The translations under genes were made by a program, and so were the position numbers. Below the pieces are notes generated by a model. That model worked only from the letters and a program-made list of their open reading frames with translations. It made no database searches and was not told the DNA's origin. A stretch of DNA of 64,000 nt, taken from assembly GCF_965216415.1 (NCBI RefSeq), contig NZ_CBDCFU010000002.1. One strand, 5' to 3'. This DNA comes from Marivita sp003149565 (lineage in GTDB: Bacteria > Pseudomonadota > Alphaproteobacteria > Rhodobacterales > Rhodobacteraceae). Of this stretch, positions 15,030-23,104 are shown piece after piece. Position 1 is the stretch's first letter. Each line of letters opens with the position of its first letter.

Positions 15030-16028
15030 ATGATGTTGGATAAACCAAGTCAGAAACCGCATGATCGGCTGGCAGAAGCGCTGTCGGGTGACATGGCCCA
15101 AGTCAACGCACTGATCCGCACGCGTATGGCGTCGGAACATGCACCGCGCATCCCGGAAGTGACTGCGCATCTGGTTGAAGCCGGGGGCAAGCGGTTACGC
15201 CCGATGCTGACGCTGGCGGCAGCGCGGATGTGTGGCTACGAGGGCGACAACCACGTCAAACTGGCCGCGACGGTAGAGTTCATCCACACCGCGACGCTTC
15301 TGCATGACGATGTGGTTGACGAGAGCGAGAAGCGGCGGGGACGGCCTACGGCGAACCTGCTGTGGGACAACAAGTCGAGCGTGCTGGTCGGTGACTACCT
15401 GTTCGCGCGGTCGTTCCAGTTGATGACCGAGACCAACAACATCCGCGTGCTGCGCATCCTGTCCGATGCGGCGGCCACGATTGCCGAAGGCGAGGTCTTG
15501 CAGATGACGGCGGCGCAGGATCTGCGCACGACCGAAGAGATCTACCTGCAAGTGGTACGCGGCAAGACGGCGGCACTGTTTTCCGCCGCAACCGAGGTGG
15601 GCGGCGTGATCGCCGAGATGGACGAGGCGCAAGTGCAAGCCCTGTTTGATTACGGGGATGCTTTGGGGATCGCGTTCCAGATCGTCGATGATTTGCTCGA
15701 TTACTGGGGGTCGGACGCCACTGGCAAAAACGTGGGCGACGATTTCCGCGAGCGCAAGCTGACACTGCCGGTGATTAAGGCTGTGGCCTTGGGTGACGAG
15801 GAAGAGCGCGCCTTCTGGAAGCGGACGATTGAAAAAGGCCGACAGGAAGAGGGCGATCTTGAACACGCGATTGCGCTCTTGAACAAGCATGGCACGCTTG
15901 AGGCAACCCGTGCGGAAGCGAACGATTGGATTGCCAAGGCGCGCGCTGCGCTCGCCACGCTGCCAGCCCACCCTATCCGCGACATGCTCGACGATCTGGC
16001 CGATTACGTGGTGGCGCGGATCAACTGA
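15030..16028 (+). CDS. Polyprenyl (probably decaprenyl) diphosphate synthase
   Basis: This 332-residue trans-prenyltransferase builds the isoprenoid tail of ubiquinone. The first Asp-rich motif is LLHDDVVDESEKRRG (~97-111) and the second is QIVDDLLDYWG (~218-228). The usual lysine and arginine contacts (GGKRLRP) and the FxxL-type region (LVGDYLFARSF) are present. Product length cannot be read reliably, but alphaproteobacteria mostly use Q10, so decaprenyl is likely. Among several near starts, ATG 15030 has AAGGA at the best distance. Its last 8 bases overlap the convergent ispE stop. Confidence 0.9.
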   Translation: MMLDKPSQKPHDRLAEALSGDMAQVNALIRTRMASEHAPRIPEVTAHLVEAGGKRLRPMLTLAAARMCGYEGDNHVKLAATVEFIHTATLLHDDVVDESEKRRGRPTANLLWDNKSSVLVGDYLFARSFQLMTETNNIRVLRILSDAAATIAEGEVLQMTAAQDLRTTEEIYLQVVRGKTAALFSAATEVGGVIAEMDEAQVQALFDYGDALGIAFQIVDDLLDYWGSDATGKNVGDDFRERKLTLPVIKAVALGDEEERAFWKRTIEKGRQEEGDLEHAIALLNKHGTLEATRAEANDWIAKARAALATLPAHPIRDMLDDLADYVVARIN

Positions 16029-16923
16029 TTTTGGGCAGCGCTGCGTCGAACTGGTCTCTCAGAGTGCATTCCGCCACCCACCAATCGGGATGCGCATCGC
16101 ACAGCTCACGCGCGGCGTCCTTTGCTGATGCTTCGGTGTCGAACAACCCAAAACACGTAGCCCCTGAACCCGACATCCGCGCCAAACCGCATCCTTCCTG
16201 GACCGCAAGGACATCAAGCACATCGGCGATGGCGGGCTGAACCGCCAAAGCGGCCGGTTCCAGATCGTTGCGCATGCCCCCAAGCCAGTCGATCAGCTCA
16301 GCGGCATCAGCAAAAGCAGGGATGCAATCCGGCATCGATGGATTGATCTTGGAGCTCAGCGCCTTGAAGACGGATGGTGTCGACACCGGCAGCCTTGGAT
16401 TGACCAGCACAGCATGAAGAGCCGGAAGCGACACGACCTCAAGCTGATCGCCAATTCCACGCGCCCGCATGGGCTTGCAGGCAAGGCACATCGGGACATC
16501 GGCCCCAAGGCCAGCCAGTTCGCCCAGATATTGTTCGAGTATGTCCAGTGGTGCAGTGGCCAAAGCTTCACGGCGGGATTCGTCGAGGCACACCATTCCG
16601 CGCCACGCCGCCGCAGCGTCAGCAGAACCGCCGCCAATTCCGGAGGCCGGTGGCAGATACTTCTCCAAACGCAAGCCCGCACCATCCTGCTGAGCCAAAG
16701 CCGCAGCGCGCAGAGCGAGGTTGTCCATGTCCGCCGGAACGCCTGCCCCTTCCGGGCCTTCGACTGTCAGCGACAAGGCATTGCCCGGCTTGATCTCCAA
16801 CTCGTCACCAACAGACGCAAAGGTGACCAAAGAGTCGAGCAGGTGATAGCCGTCGTCACGCTGGCCGGTGACATGCAGTGCCAGATTGATCTTCGCAGGC
16901 GCAAAGACGTTAACCGTCGTCAT
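16021..16923 (-). CDS. ispE: 4-diphosphocytidyl-2-C-methyl-D-erythritol kinase
   Basis: IspE phosphorylates CDP-methylerythritol in the MEP isoprenoid pathway. The 300-residue GHMP kinase starts FAPAKINLALHVTGQRDDGYH (in two parts: FAPAKINLALHV and QRDDGYH), has the ATP loop PPASGIGGGSADAA near residue 100, and ends with the MSGSGATCFGLF motif. It overlaps the preceding TPR gene by 14 bases and so is translated after it. It converges on, and overlaps by 8 bases, the polyprenyl synthase gene. Both enzymes act in isoprenoid synthesis, so the arrangement joins a supply step with a user of the product. Confidence 0.93.
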   Translation of the reverse strand: MTTVNVFAPAKINLALHVTGQRDDGYHLLDSLVTFASVGDELEIKPGNALSLTVEGPEGAGVPADMDNLALRAAALAQQDGAGLRLEKYLPPASGIGGGSADAAAAWRGMVCLDESRREALATAPLDILEQYLGELAGLGADVPMCLACKPMRARGIGDQLEVVSLPALHAVLVNPRLPVSTPSVFKALSSKINPSMPDCIPAFADAAELIDWLGGMRNDLEPAALAVQPAIADVLDVLAVQEGCGLARMSGSGATCFGLFDTEASAKDAARELCDAHPDWWVAECTLRDQFDAALPKIS

Positions 16924-18634
16924 TCGCGACCTGCAGCGGCGGCGCGCCTTCGTCCGCCAGAACCTGATCCAGCCCAACCTCAAGCTTGGCCCGGATTCGG
17001 TCGGCATTGACCTCCTCCGCGGTCGAGCCATAGATCGTGAAGGACAGCGCCCGACGCCATTGGAACCGCGCTTCTGTCTTGCGACCGACGGCCCAATAAA
17101 CGTCCCCCAAATGGTCATTGACGATAGGATCGACCGGCATCAATTCCGCCGCGCGCTCCATATGCCCAACGGCTTCTTCGTAGCGACCCAGCCGATAGAG
17201 GACCCACCCAAGAGAGTCGATGATATACCCGCTGTCAGGTCGCGCTGCCGCTGCGCGTTCAATCATATCGAGCGCTTCGTCCAGCTTGATCTGTTTTTCG
17301 ACCAGCGAGTACCCGAGATAATTCAGCACCTGCGGCTGATCCGGGTTCAATTCCAAGGCGGCGCGAAAATCCGCCTCAGCGTCGTCCCAACGACCCAGTC
17401 GTTCGTAGCTGATCGCCCGGGCATAGTGCAGGAACCACTGACGCTGTGTTTCGACTTCAAACAGGTCGAGTGCCTGCGTGTAGGCATCAATGGCTTCTTC
17501 GTACCGCTCGAGCTGCCGCATCGTGTCGCCCAGCGTCGAATGCACAATGGGCTGATCACCGTGAGTTTTCGCCAGACGCTGCAGCACTTCGACCGCGGCA
17601 TCCACCTTATCGCTGTCGCGCAGGGCAGCGGCGCGACCCAACTCCGCGGCGTGATATGCAGGGTGGTCTTCGGGCACCTCGGCGTAGGCTTTGACCGCCA
17701 GATCAGACTGACCCATTTCGTCCAAAAGGCTGGCCGTCAGGAGGATCGCATCCACGTGCTCGGGGCGCAGGTATTGAGCGACCCGCGTGTAGAGCAGGGT
17801 GAATTCGTCGTTGGCCTCATTCGCCAATGCGGCGGCAAGCGTGTAAAACACCTCAGCCAGTCCGTCACGCGCACCTCTGATGTGGGTAAAAGGAATGGCC
17901 TCACCCGCGTCCAGCGCGGCGCGCATCTGGCTCAGACCACGATCAAGATCACCGCCGAACGCCGTGTCAATCAGTGTCAGCGCGTCCTCGTTGCGATCAA
18001 GCTGGCTGAGCACCTCGACATGGGCCATGACACCCCGCCGGGTGAGCTGCATTCCGCCCGTACCGGCGTTCTCAAGAATGCCTGCGGCACTTTCAAAATC
18101 ACCAACCGACGCCAGGGCAAGTGCTTTGTGATACATCGCAAAATTGCGCATGCCCTGCTGATTGGACAACTCGTCAAACTGCACAAGAGCTGCGGACATG
18201 TCTCCTTTGCCAAGCTGCGACCACGCCAGCAGCAACCCATCCACCAGCGGGCCGACCCCGCGATCATCCTCCACCCGCGCAATCAAGCCTTCGTAATCCT
18301 CGGACGCCGCAAGTTCAGCAACGAGCGCCATATGCGCGACCTGACTGCGGTGCCCGTCATTGACCAGCTTGGTGGACAGCGCCGCCGCCCTTTCCACGTC
18401 ACCCAGCGAAATCTCGGCGAGGGCCGCTCGTTCCAGGATCACCGGATTTTCCGGATCATGCATGACAGCGCGGCCATAGTAGCTTGCCGCCGCCTGAATA
18501 TCGCCGTCAAAGCTGGCTTGTCGCCCAGCGAGGTAATCCCCGGCCAGACTGTTCGCAAACACGCTGCCCGGTGCCATCAGACAAAGCGCGAGCGCTGCTG
18601 ATCCCAAGAGCCGTTTCATGCTGGACTGCGCCAT
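16910..18634 (-). CDS. Exported tetratricopeptide-repeat protein
   Basis: This 574-residue protein has a clear signal peptide (MKRLLGSAALALCLMAPGSV, cut near VFA-NS), then TPR-like helical repeats through the whole length. The best repeats are in the C-terminal half: YEEAIDAYTQALDLF, WDDAEADFRAALELNP and YEEAVGHMERAAELMP. It is probably periplasmic or outer-membrane attached and acts as a scaffold. GGGAG precedes ATG 18634. It overlaps ispE by 14 bases, an arrangement seen in relatives. The partner is unknown. Confidence 0.85.
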   Translation of the reverse strand: MAQSSMKRLLGSAALALCLMAPGSVFANSLAGDYLAGRQASFDGDIQAAASYYGRAVMHDPENPVILERAALAEISLGDVERAAALSTKLVNDGHRSQVAHMALVAELAASEDYEGLIARVEDDRGVGPLVDGLLLAWSQLGKGDMSAALVQFDELSNQQGMRNFAMYHKALALASVGDFESAAGILENAGTGGMQLTRRGVMAHVEVLSQLDRNEDALTLIDTAFGGDLDRGLSQMRAALDAGEAIPFTHIRGARDGLAEVFYTLAAALANEANDEFTLLYTRVAQYLRPEHVDAILLTASLLDEMGQSDLAVKAYAEVPEDHPAYHAAELGRAAALRDSDKVDAAVEVLQRLAKTHGDQPIVHSTLGDTMRQLERYEEAIDAYTQALDLFEVETQRQWFLHYARAISYERLGRWDDAEADFRAALELNPDQPQVLNYLGYSLVEKQIKLDEALDMIERAAAARPDSGYIIDSLGWVLYRLGRYEEAVGHMERAAELMPVDPIVNDHLGDVYWAVGRKTEARFQWRRALSFTIYGSTAEEVNADRIRAKLEVGLDQVLADEGAPPLQVANDDG

Positions 18635-18700
18635 TCCCGTCTCCCTCAGTGAGGCTATTTCGCGAACCGTAACGCGGCACCCGGAGACAAGCAACCAAAG

Positions 18701-18725
18701 CAAAAGGCCGGGCGTTGGCCCGGCC
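18701..18725 (-). terminator. Terminator of etfD
   Basis: Perfect 8-bp arms GGCCGGGC and GCCCGGCC with a 4-base loop lie 9 bases beyond the stop, and the minus strand continues with TTTTG. Confidence 0.85.
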
Positions 18726-18733
18726 CTTGCGGC

Positions 18734-20383
18734 TTACATGTTCGGGTAGTTCGGCCCGTCCCCGCCCTGCGGCACGGTCCAGTTGATGTTCTGGCTCGGG
18801 TCCTTGATATCACAGGTTTTACAGTGGACACAGTTCTGGAAATTGATGACGAACTTGTCATCGCCTTTCTCGTCCTTCACAAATTCGTAAACACCCGCCG
18901 GACAGTAACGCGCCGACGGTCCACCGTATTTCGGAAGGTTCACAGACACCGGAACCGACGCATCCTTGAGCTTGAGATGCGCTGGTTGGCTTTCTTCGTG
19001 GTTTGTCGCCGCGAAAGACACGTTTGTCAGGCGGTCAAAAGACAATTTGCCGTCCGGTTTCGGATAGTCGATCGGCTTGAACTTGGAGGCTTCGCCTGTG
19101 GCCTCGGCATCGGATTTGCCGTGGCCAACGGTCCCGAAGAGGGAAAAGCCAAGCGTATTGGTCCACATATCGAAGCCACCCAATGTCAAAGACGCGGTCA
19201 GGCCGTATTTCGACCACAGCGGTTTGACATTGCGTACCTTTTTCAGGTCCTCGCCGATGGCACCTGTGCGCACCTCGTCCTCATAGGCGGTCAGTTCGTC
19301 CGACCCGCGTCCATCCTGAATGGCGGCATAGGCGGCTTCGGCCGCAGCTTTGCCCGACAGCATCGCGTTATGGTTGCCCTTGATGCGCGGGACATTGACC
19401 ATGCCAACGGAACAACCGAGCAGCGCCACACCGGGTGCCACCATTTTCGGCATCGACTGGTAGCCACCTTCAGAAATCGCCCGCGCGCCATAGGCCACAC
19501 GCTTTCCGCCCTTCAGCAGTTCGGCCACCATCGGGTGATGCTTGAAGCGCTGGAATTCCATGTAGGGGTACAGGTGCGGGTTCTCGTAATTCAGGTGAAC
19601 CACGAAGCCGACATAAACTTGGTTGTTGTCGAGGTGATAGATGAACGACCCGCCACCTGCATTCGACCCAAGCGGCCAGCCCATCGTGTGGGTGACAGAG
19701 CCTTCCCGGTGCTTGTCGGGGTCGATCTCCCAGATCTCCTTCATGCCAAGGCCGAATTTCTGTGGTTCCTTGCCTTTCGACAGGTCGTACTTGGCGATCA
19801 CTTCCTTAGCGAGGCTGCCGCGCACGCCTTCGCTGAGGAACACGTATTTGCCGTGCAGCTCCATGCCCGGCTCATAGCCTGGCCCCGGAGTGCCATCGGC
19901 ATTCTTTCCAAATTCGCCAGCGACCACGCCTTTGACTTCGCCATTGTCGCCGTAAACGAGTTCCGAACACGCCATGCCAGGGAAGATCTCGACACCCAGT
20001 TCTTCGGCCTGTTCTGCCATCCAGCGGCAGACATTGCCCATCGACACGATGTAGTTGCCGTGGTTGTTCATCAGCGGCGGCATTGGCCAGTTGGGGATAC
20101 GGATCTGACCCGCCTCACCCAGCATGTAGAATTTGTCTTCCTTGACCGGCACGTTGAGCGGAGCACCCTTTTCTTTCCAGTCGGGGATCAGCGCATCAAG
20201 ACCGCAGGGATCAAGCACCGCACCCGACAGGATATGCGCGCCCACTTCGGAACCCTTTTCAAGAACCACGACGTTCAACTCGGCATCAAGCTGCTTCAAC
20301 CGGATCGCGGCGGACAGGCCAGCGGGGCCTGCACCAACGATGACCACATCATATTCCATCGCTTCGCGCGTGTGTTCGCTCAT
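18734..20383 (-). CDS. etfD: Electron transfer flavoprotein-ubiquinone oxidoreductase
   Basis: This membrane-associated FAD/4Fe-4S enzyme passes electrons from ETF, fed by acyl-CoA dehydrogenases, to ubiquinone. It has 549 residues, the family length. The FAD motif DVVIVGAGPAGLSAAIRL is at ~14-31. The C-terminal ferredoxin motif is NCVHCKTCDIKDP, preceded by YCPAGVYE, which supplies the first cluster Cys. The start ATG 20383 follows AGGAAAGAG; the longer frame has no support. The ETF subunit genes are not in the window. It stands alone with a strong terminator. Confidence 0.96.
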   Translation of the reverse strand: MSEHTREAMEYDVVIVGAGPAGLSAAIRLKQLDAELNVVVLEKGSEVGAHILSGAVLDPCGLDALIPDWKEKGAPLNVPVKEDKFYMLGEAGQIRIPNWPMPPLMNNHGNYIVSMGNVCRWMAEQAEELGVEIFPGMACSELVYGDNGEVKGVVAGEFGKNADGTPGPGYEPGMELHGKYVFLSEGVRGSLAKEVIAKYDLSKGKEPQKFGLGMKEIWEIDPDKHREGSVTHTMGWPLGSNAGGGSFIYHLDNNQVYVGFVVHLNYENPHLYPYMEFQRFKHHPMVAELLKGGKRVAYGARAISEGGYQSMPKMVAPGVALLGCSVGMVNVPRIKGNHNAMLSGKAAAEAAYAAIQDGRGSDELTAYEDEVRTGAIGEDLKKVRNVKPLWSKYGLTASLTLGGFDMWTNTLGFSLFGTVGHGKSDAEATGEASKFKPIDYPKPDGKLSFDRLTNVSFAATNHEESQPAHLKLKDASVPVSVNLPKYGGPSARYCPAGVYEFVKDEKGDDKFVINFQNCVHCKTCDIKDPSQNINWTVPQGGDGPNYPNM

Positions 20384-20615
20384 GTCGGGCTCTTTCCTGA
20401 AAGTCACGTGTCGAAAACTTGCTGGGTCACGTAACGTGCGGGTCAAGATCGGTCAATTGCGACACCGCGTTACAAACCCCTGTTGAGGCGATTTGCCCGG
20501 TTTTCAAACGTTTTCCACGAATAGAAGCGTCATTTGGCAATTGGTTTGCGGCTTTTTACGCATCCAGTTCCGTGCTCTCTCTGCGGGTCTTTCGTGCTCA
20601 GTTCAAAATCCAGAT

Positions 20616-20634
20616 CGGTTTGCAGATCAAACCG
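20616..20634. promoter_or_regulatory. Inverted repeat ahead of the TSUP gene
   Basis: CGGTTTG-CAGAT-CAAACCG, with perfect 7-bp arms, ends 43 bases before the TSUP start in the 294-bp gap between divergent genes. It could be an operator or a leader hairpin; nothing more can be said. Confidence 0.3.
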
Positions 20635-20677
20635 AAATGGCGCAAAGGAGAGTTCCGATCCACGAAAGCGCCTTCTT

Positions 20678-21424
20678 ATGTTTGACATAGCCTTACTGAT
20701 CTGCGCCGGTCTGGCTGCCGGAATGCTCAATGCCATTGCCGGCGGTGGAACGTTCATCAGTTTCCCGGCTCTGGTCTGGGTAGGCGTGCCGCCGATCATG
20801 GCCAATGCCACGGCCACCCTGACTGCCCTACCCGGCTATCTCAGCAGCGCCTGGGCCTATCGTCACGACATGGAGACACAGGACCCGCTTCCAGTCCTGA
20901 CGGTGCTGATCATCGCTGCCATTGGTGGCCTCGCCGGAGCGGGATTGCTCCTGATCACCTCGCAAGACACCTTTTCGGCCCTCGTTCCGTGGTTGTTGCT
21001 TCTGGGCACACTGGTCTTCGGCTTCGGGCCGTTCGCGATGAAGCACCTGCGTCTGAAAGGCAAACCACCAAAGGCCATTGCAGGGCTGGTGCTTTTTGCG
21101 GTGTCGATCTACGGCGGCTATTTCAATGGCGGCTTGGGCATCATGCTGCTTGCAGCCTTTGGGTTGATGGGGCTCACCAATCTTCATGGAATGAATGGCC
21201 TCAAGAACCTTGTGTCCGCATTACTCTCTGTCGTGTCAGTAGCCGCCTACGCGATTGCCGGACTGGTCGCGTGGGACGCCGCTGTCGTTTTGGCCTTGGC
21301 CCAGCTTAGCGGAGGATATGTCGGCGCCCGCCTCGCAATGAAGATCGAGGACACGGGCAAGCTCCGCATCGGTATCACCCTGATCGGTCTGACGATGGCT
21401 GGGCTCTTTTTCCTGCGCGCGTGA
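20678..21424 (+). CDS. TSUP-family (TauE/SafE) membrane transporter
   Basis: This 248-residue protein has about eight hydrophobic segments in the two-repeat TauE/SafE layout (LICAGLAAGMLNAIAGGGTF and SIYGGYFNGGLGIMLLAAFG). The glycine-rich GGG and GGYFNGGLG signatures mark the family, which exports sulfite, sulfoacetate or similar organic anions. The closest ribosome-like GGAG is over 20 bases upstream of ATG 20678, so translation initiation may be weak; a 48-codon upstream extension is open but is not hydrophobic. Substrate unknown. Confidence 0.8.
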   Translation: MFDIALLICAGLAAGMLNAIAGGGTFISFPALVWVGVPPIMANATATLTALPGYLSSAWAYRHDMETQDPLPVLTVLIIAAIGGLAGAGLLLITSQDTFSALVPWLLLLGTLVFGFGPFAMKHLRLKGKPPKAIAGLVLFAVSIYGGYFNGGLGIMLLAAFGLMGLTNLHGMNGLKNLVSALLSVVSVAAYAIAGLVAWDAAVVLALAQLSGGYVGARLAMKIEDTGKLRIGITLIGLTMAGLFFLRA

Positions 21425-21563
21425 TCGCGCAACCGCAGCAAATCACTTGCCATTTGCCAAGCGACCGGGGCAGTCTTGCGCCAAAGCAAGTGACATGTTT
21501 ACACCGCGCCGACGGCAAATGGCGCCAGAGCTCACGCTCTGCCGAGCAAGAGGGAAAAATCCC

Positions 21564-22034
21564 ATGGAAAAGCTACCGATGACCCGCGCGGGGCACGCCG
21601 CGCTCGAAACCGAATTGAAAACGCTCAAGTCCGAAGAGCGTCCTGCCGTGATCAAGGCGATTGCCGAGGCGCGGGAGTTGGGCGATCTCAAGGAAAACGC
21701 GGAATATCATTCGGCCCGCGAAAAACAGGGCTTTATCGAAGGTCGCATCAAGGAACTGGAAGGCGTGCTAAGCCTCGTCGAGGTGATCGACCCAACCAAA
21801 CTGTCTGGCCCGATCAAGTTCGGGGCGACCGTCACTCTGGTCGATGAAGACACCGATGAGGAAAAGACCTGGCAGATCGTCGGTGAACACGAGGCCAATA
21901 TCGAAAAAGGTCTGCTTAACATCAAATCGCCCATCGCCCGTGCCCTGATCGGCAAAGAAGAAGGTGACAGCGTAGAAGTCCGCACACCCGGTGGCGACAA
22001 AGCCTACGAAGTGTTGAAGATCGAGTACATTTGA
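21564..22034 (+). CDS. greA: Transcription elongation factor GreA
   Basis: GreA rescues backtracked RNA polymerase by stimulating transcript cleavage. The 156-residue protein has an N-terminal coiled coil (MTRAGHAALETELKTLKSEE onwards) with the acidic tip GDLKENAEYHSA, and a C-terminal FKBP-like globular domain (GDSVEVRTPGGDKAYEVLKI). ATG 21564 follows AGAGGGAAAAATCCC; the longer open frame is not supported by similarity. An inverted repeat (CCATTTGCC and GGCAAATGG, about 60 bases apart) lies in the leader. A membrane-protein gene follows after 16 bases. Confidence 0.96.
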   Translation: MEKLPMTRAGHAALETELKTLKSEERPAVIKAIAEARELGDLKENAEYHSAREKQGFIEGRIKELEGVLSLVEVIDPTKLSGPIKFGATVTLVDEDTDEEKTWQIVGEHEANIEKGLLNIKSPIARALIGKEEGDSVEVRTPGGDKAYEVLKIEYI

Positions 22035-22050
22035 TGGGTCCGACCCGGCC

Positions 22051-23058
22051 ATGACAAAGCAAAAAGACGCACAGCCAGGTCCGAGCCCGATACCGCCCCG
22101 GCCCGGCGATGACAGCCGCGGGCTCAGCGGTATAGAGCTGACAGCAGCTGCGCTCAGCGTAGTCTGGCTGGTGATCTCTGGGGCGTTCTTCCTGTTCTCG
22201 GGCAACGAGGGGGTGGACGGGCTTCGCTTTCTTCTGACCTTGATGGTGATCTTCTTTCCCGTCGGGATGATCTGGGTCGCGGCTCTTGGTGCCAGGTCCT
22301 CGCGCATCATGCGCGAGGAAAGCACCCGGCTCCAAACCGCGATCGACGCGATCCGACATGCCTATATCACGCAAAATCAAGCGGGCGGACGGGATCAGGC
22401 GCCGCACCCCTCTATCGTCAAGAAACTGGACGAAATCGCTGACGCACAGAAGAAGGCGGAAACCACGCTGGCGATGTTCACATCGACCCGCGCCGCCCAG
22501 ATTGCCGTGCAAGCGGCGGCGCCGGACCCGGAACCCGGCGACCAGCCCACACTGGCGCTTGGCACCCCTGCCGAGGCGCTGCACCCACCGCTTTCGACAT
22601 CTGATTTCATCCGTGCGCTGCATTTTCCGGAAACCGCCGACGATCAGGAAGGCTTTGCAGCGCTGCGCCGCGCTCTGAAAGATCGCCCATCGGCGCAACT
22701 GGTGCAGGCCGCGCAGGATGTTCTGACCTTGCTCAGCCAAGACGGCATATACATGGACGATCTGCGCCCCGACATGGCCCGCCCGGAACTGTGGCGGCGC
22801 TTTGCCAAAGGTGAACGCGGTCGCACGATTGCCGCCCTGGGCGGCGTGCGGGACCGGTCATCGCTGGCCTTGGCCGCCGGGCGCATGAAACAGGACCCGA
22901 TCTTCCGCGATGCCGCACACCATTTCCTGCGTCTCTTCGACAAGGGCTTCGCCCGGTTCGAAAGCACGGCGACGGATGCGGAGATTTCGGAACTCGCCGG
23001 CACAAGAACCGCACGCGCGTTCATGCTGCTGGGGCGTGTGAGCGGTACGTTCGATTAA
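22051..23058 (+). CDS. Hypothetical membrane protein
   Basis: This 335-residue protein is anchored by two hydrophobic segments near residues 30-50 (AAALSVVWLVISGAFFLF) and 58-82 (FLLTLMVIFFPVGMIWVAAL). A long, charged and partly coiled cytoplasmic region follows (EESTRLQTAIDAIRHAYI). The C-terminal ~150 residues are helical (SAQLVQAAQDVLTLLSQDGI, then AHHFLRLFDKGFARFE). I do not recognise a domain. It is co-directional with greA 16 bases upstream, and it resembles Rhodobacteraceae-restricted proteins. Function unknown. Confidence 0.6.
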   Translation: MTKQKDAQPGPSPIPPRPGDDSRGLSGIELTAAALSVVWLVISGAFFLFSGNEGVDGLRFLLTLMVIFFPVGMIWVAALGARSSRIMREESTRLQTAIDAIRHAYITQNQAGGRDQAPHPSIVKKLDEIADAQKKAETTLAMFTSTRAAQIAVQAAAPDPEPGDQPTLALGTPAEALHPPLSTSDFIRALHFPETADDQEGFAALRRALKDRPSAQLVQAAQDVLTLLSQDGIYMDDLRPDMARPELWRRFAKGERGRTIAALGGVRDRSSLALAAGRMKQDPIFRDAAHHFLRLFDKGFARFESTATDAEISELAGTRTARAFMLLGRVSGTFD

Positions 23059-23088
23059 AGGGCGTTTGTCACCGCTGCCCAGTGGGGT

Positions 23089-23104
23089 CTGAGCGTACGC
23101 TCAG
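23089..23104. terminator. 16-bp palindrome between convergent genes
   Basis: CTGAGCGTACGCTCAG is perfectly self-complementary and includes the stop codon of the MoeA fusion gene (23101-23103). It may act as a shared transcript-end hairpin; there is no T-run on either side. Confidence 0.4.

Noticed and set aside
16868..18601. Open frame of 577 codons on the plus strand opposite the TPR gene
   Set aside because: Same reason; the minus strand has a signal peptide and clear TPR repeats.
18824..20434. Open frame of 536 codons on the plus strand opposite etfD
   Set aside because: It is a codon-bias shadow of the real gene: no ribosome site, Arg/His/Val-rich composition and no recognisable motif.
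21450..21530. CCATTTGCC and GGCAAATGG arms ahead of greA as a riboswitch
   Set aside because: Arms are about 60 bases apart and the interior shows no known aptamer pattern; at most a weak leader hairpin.
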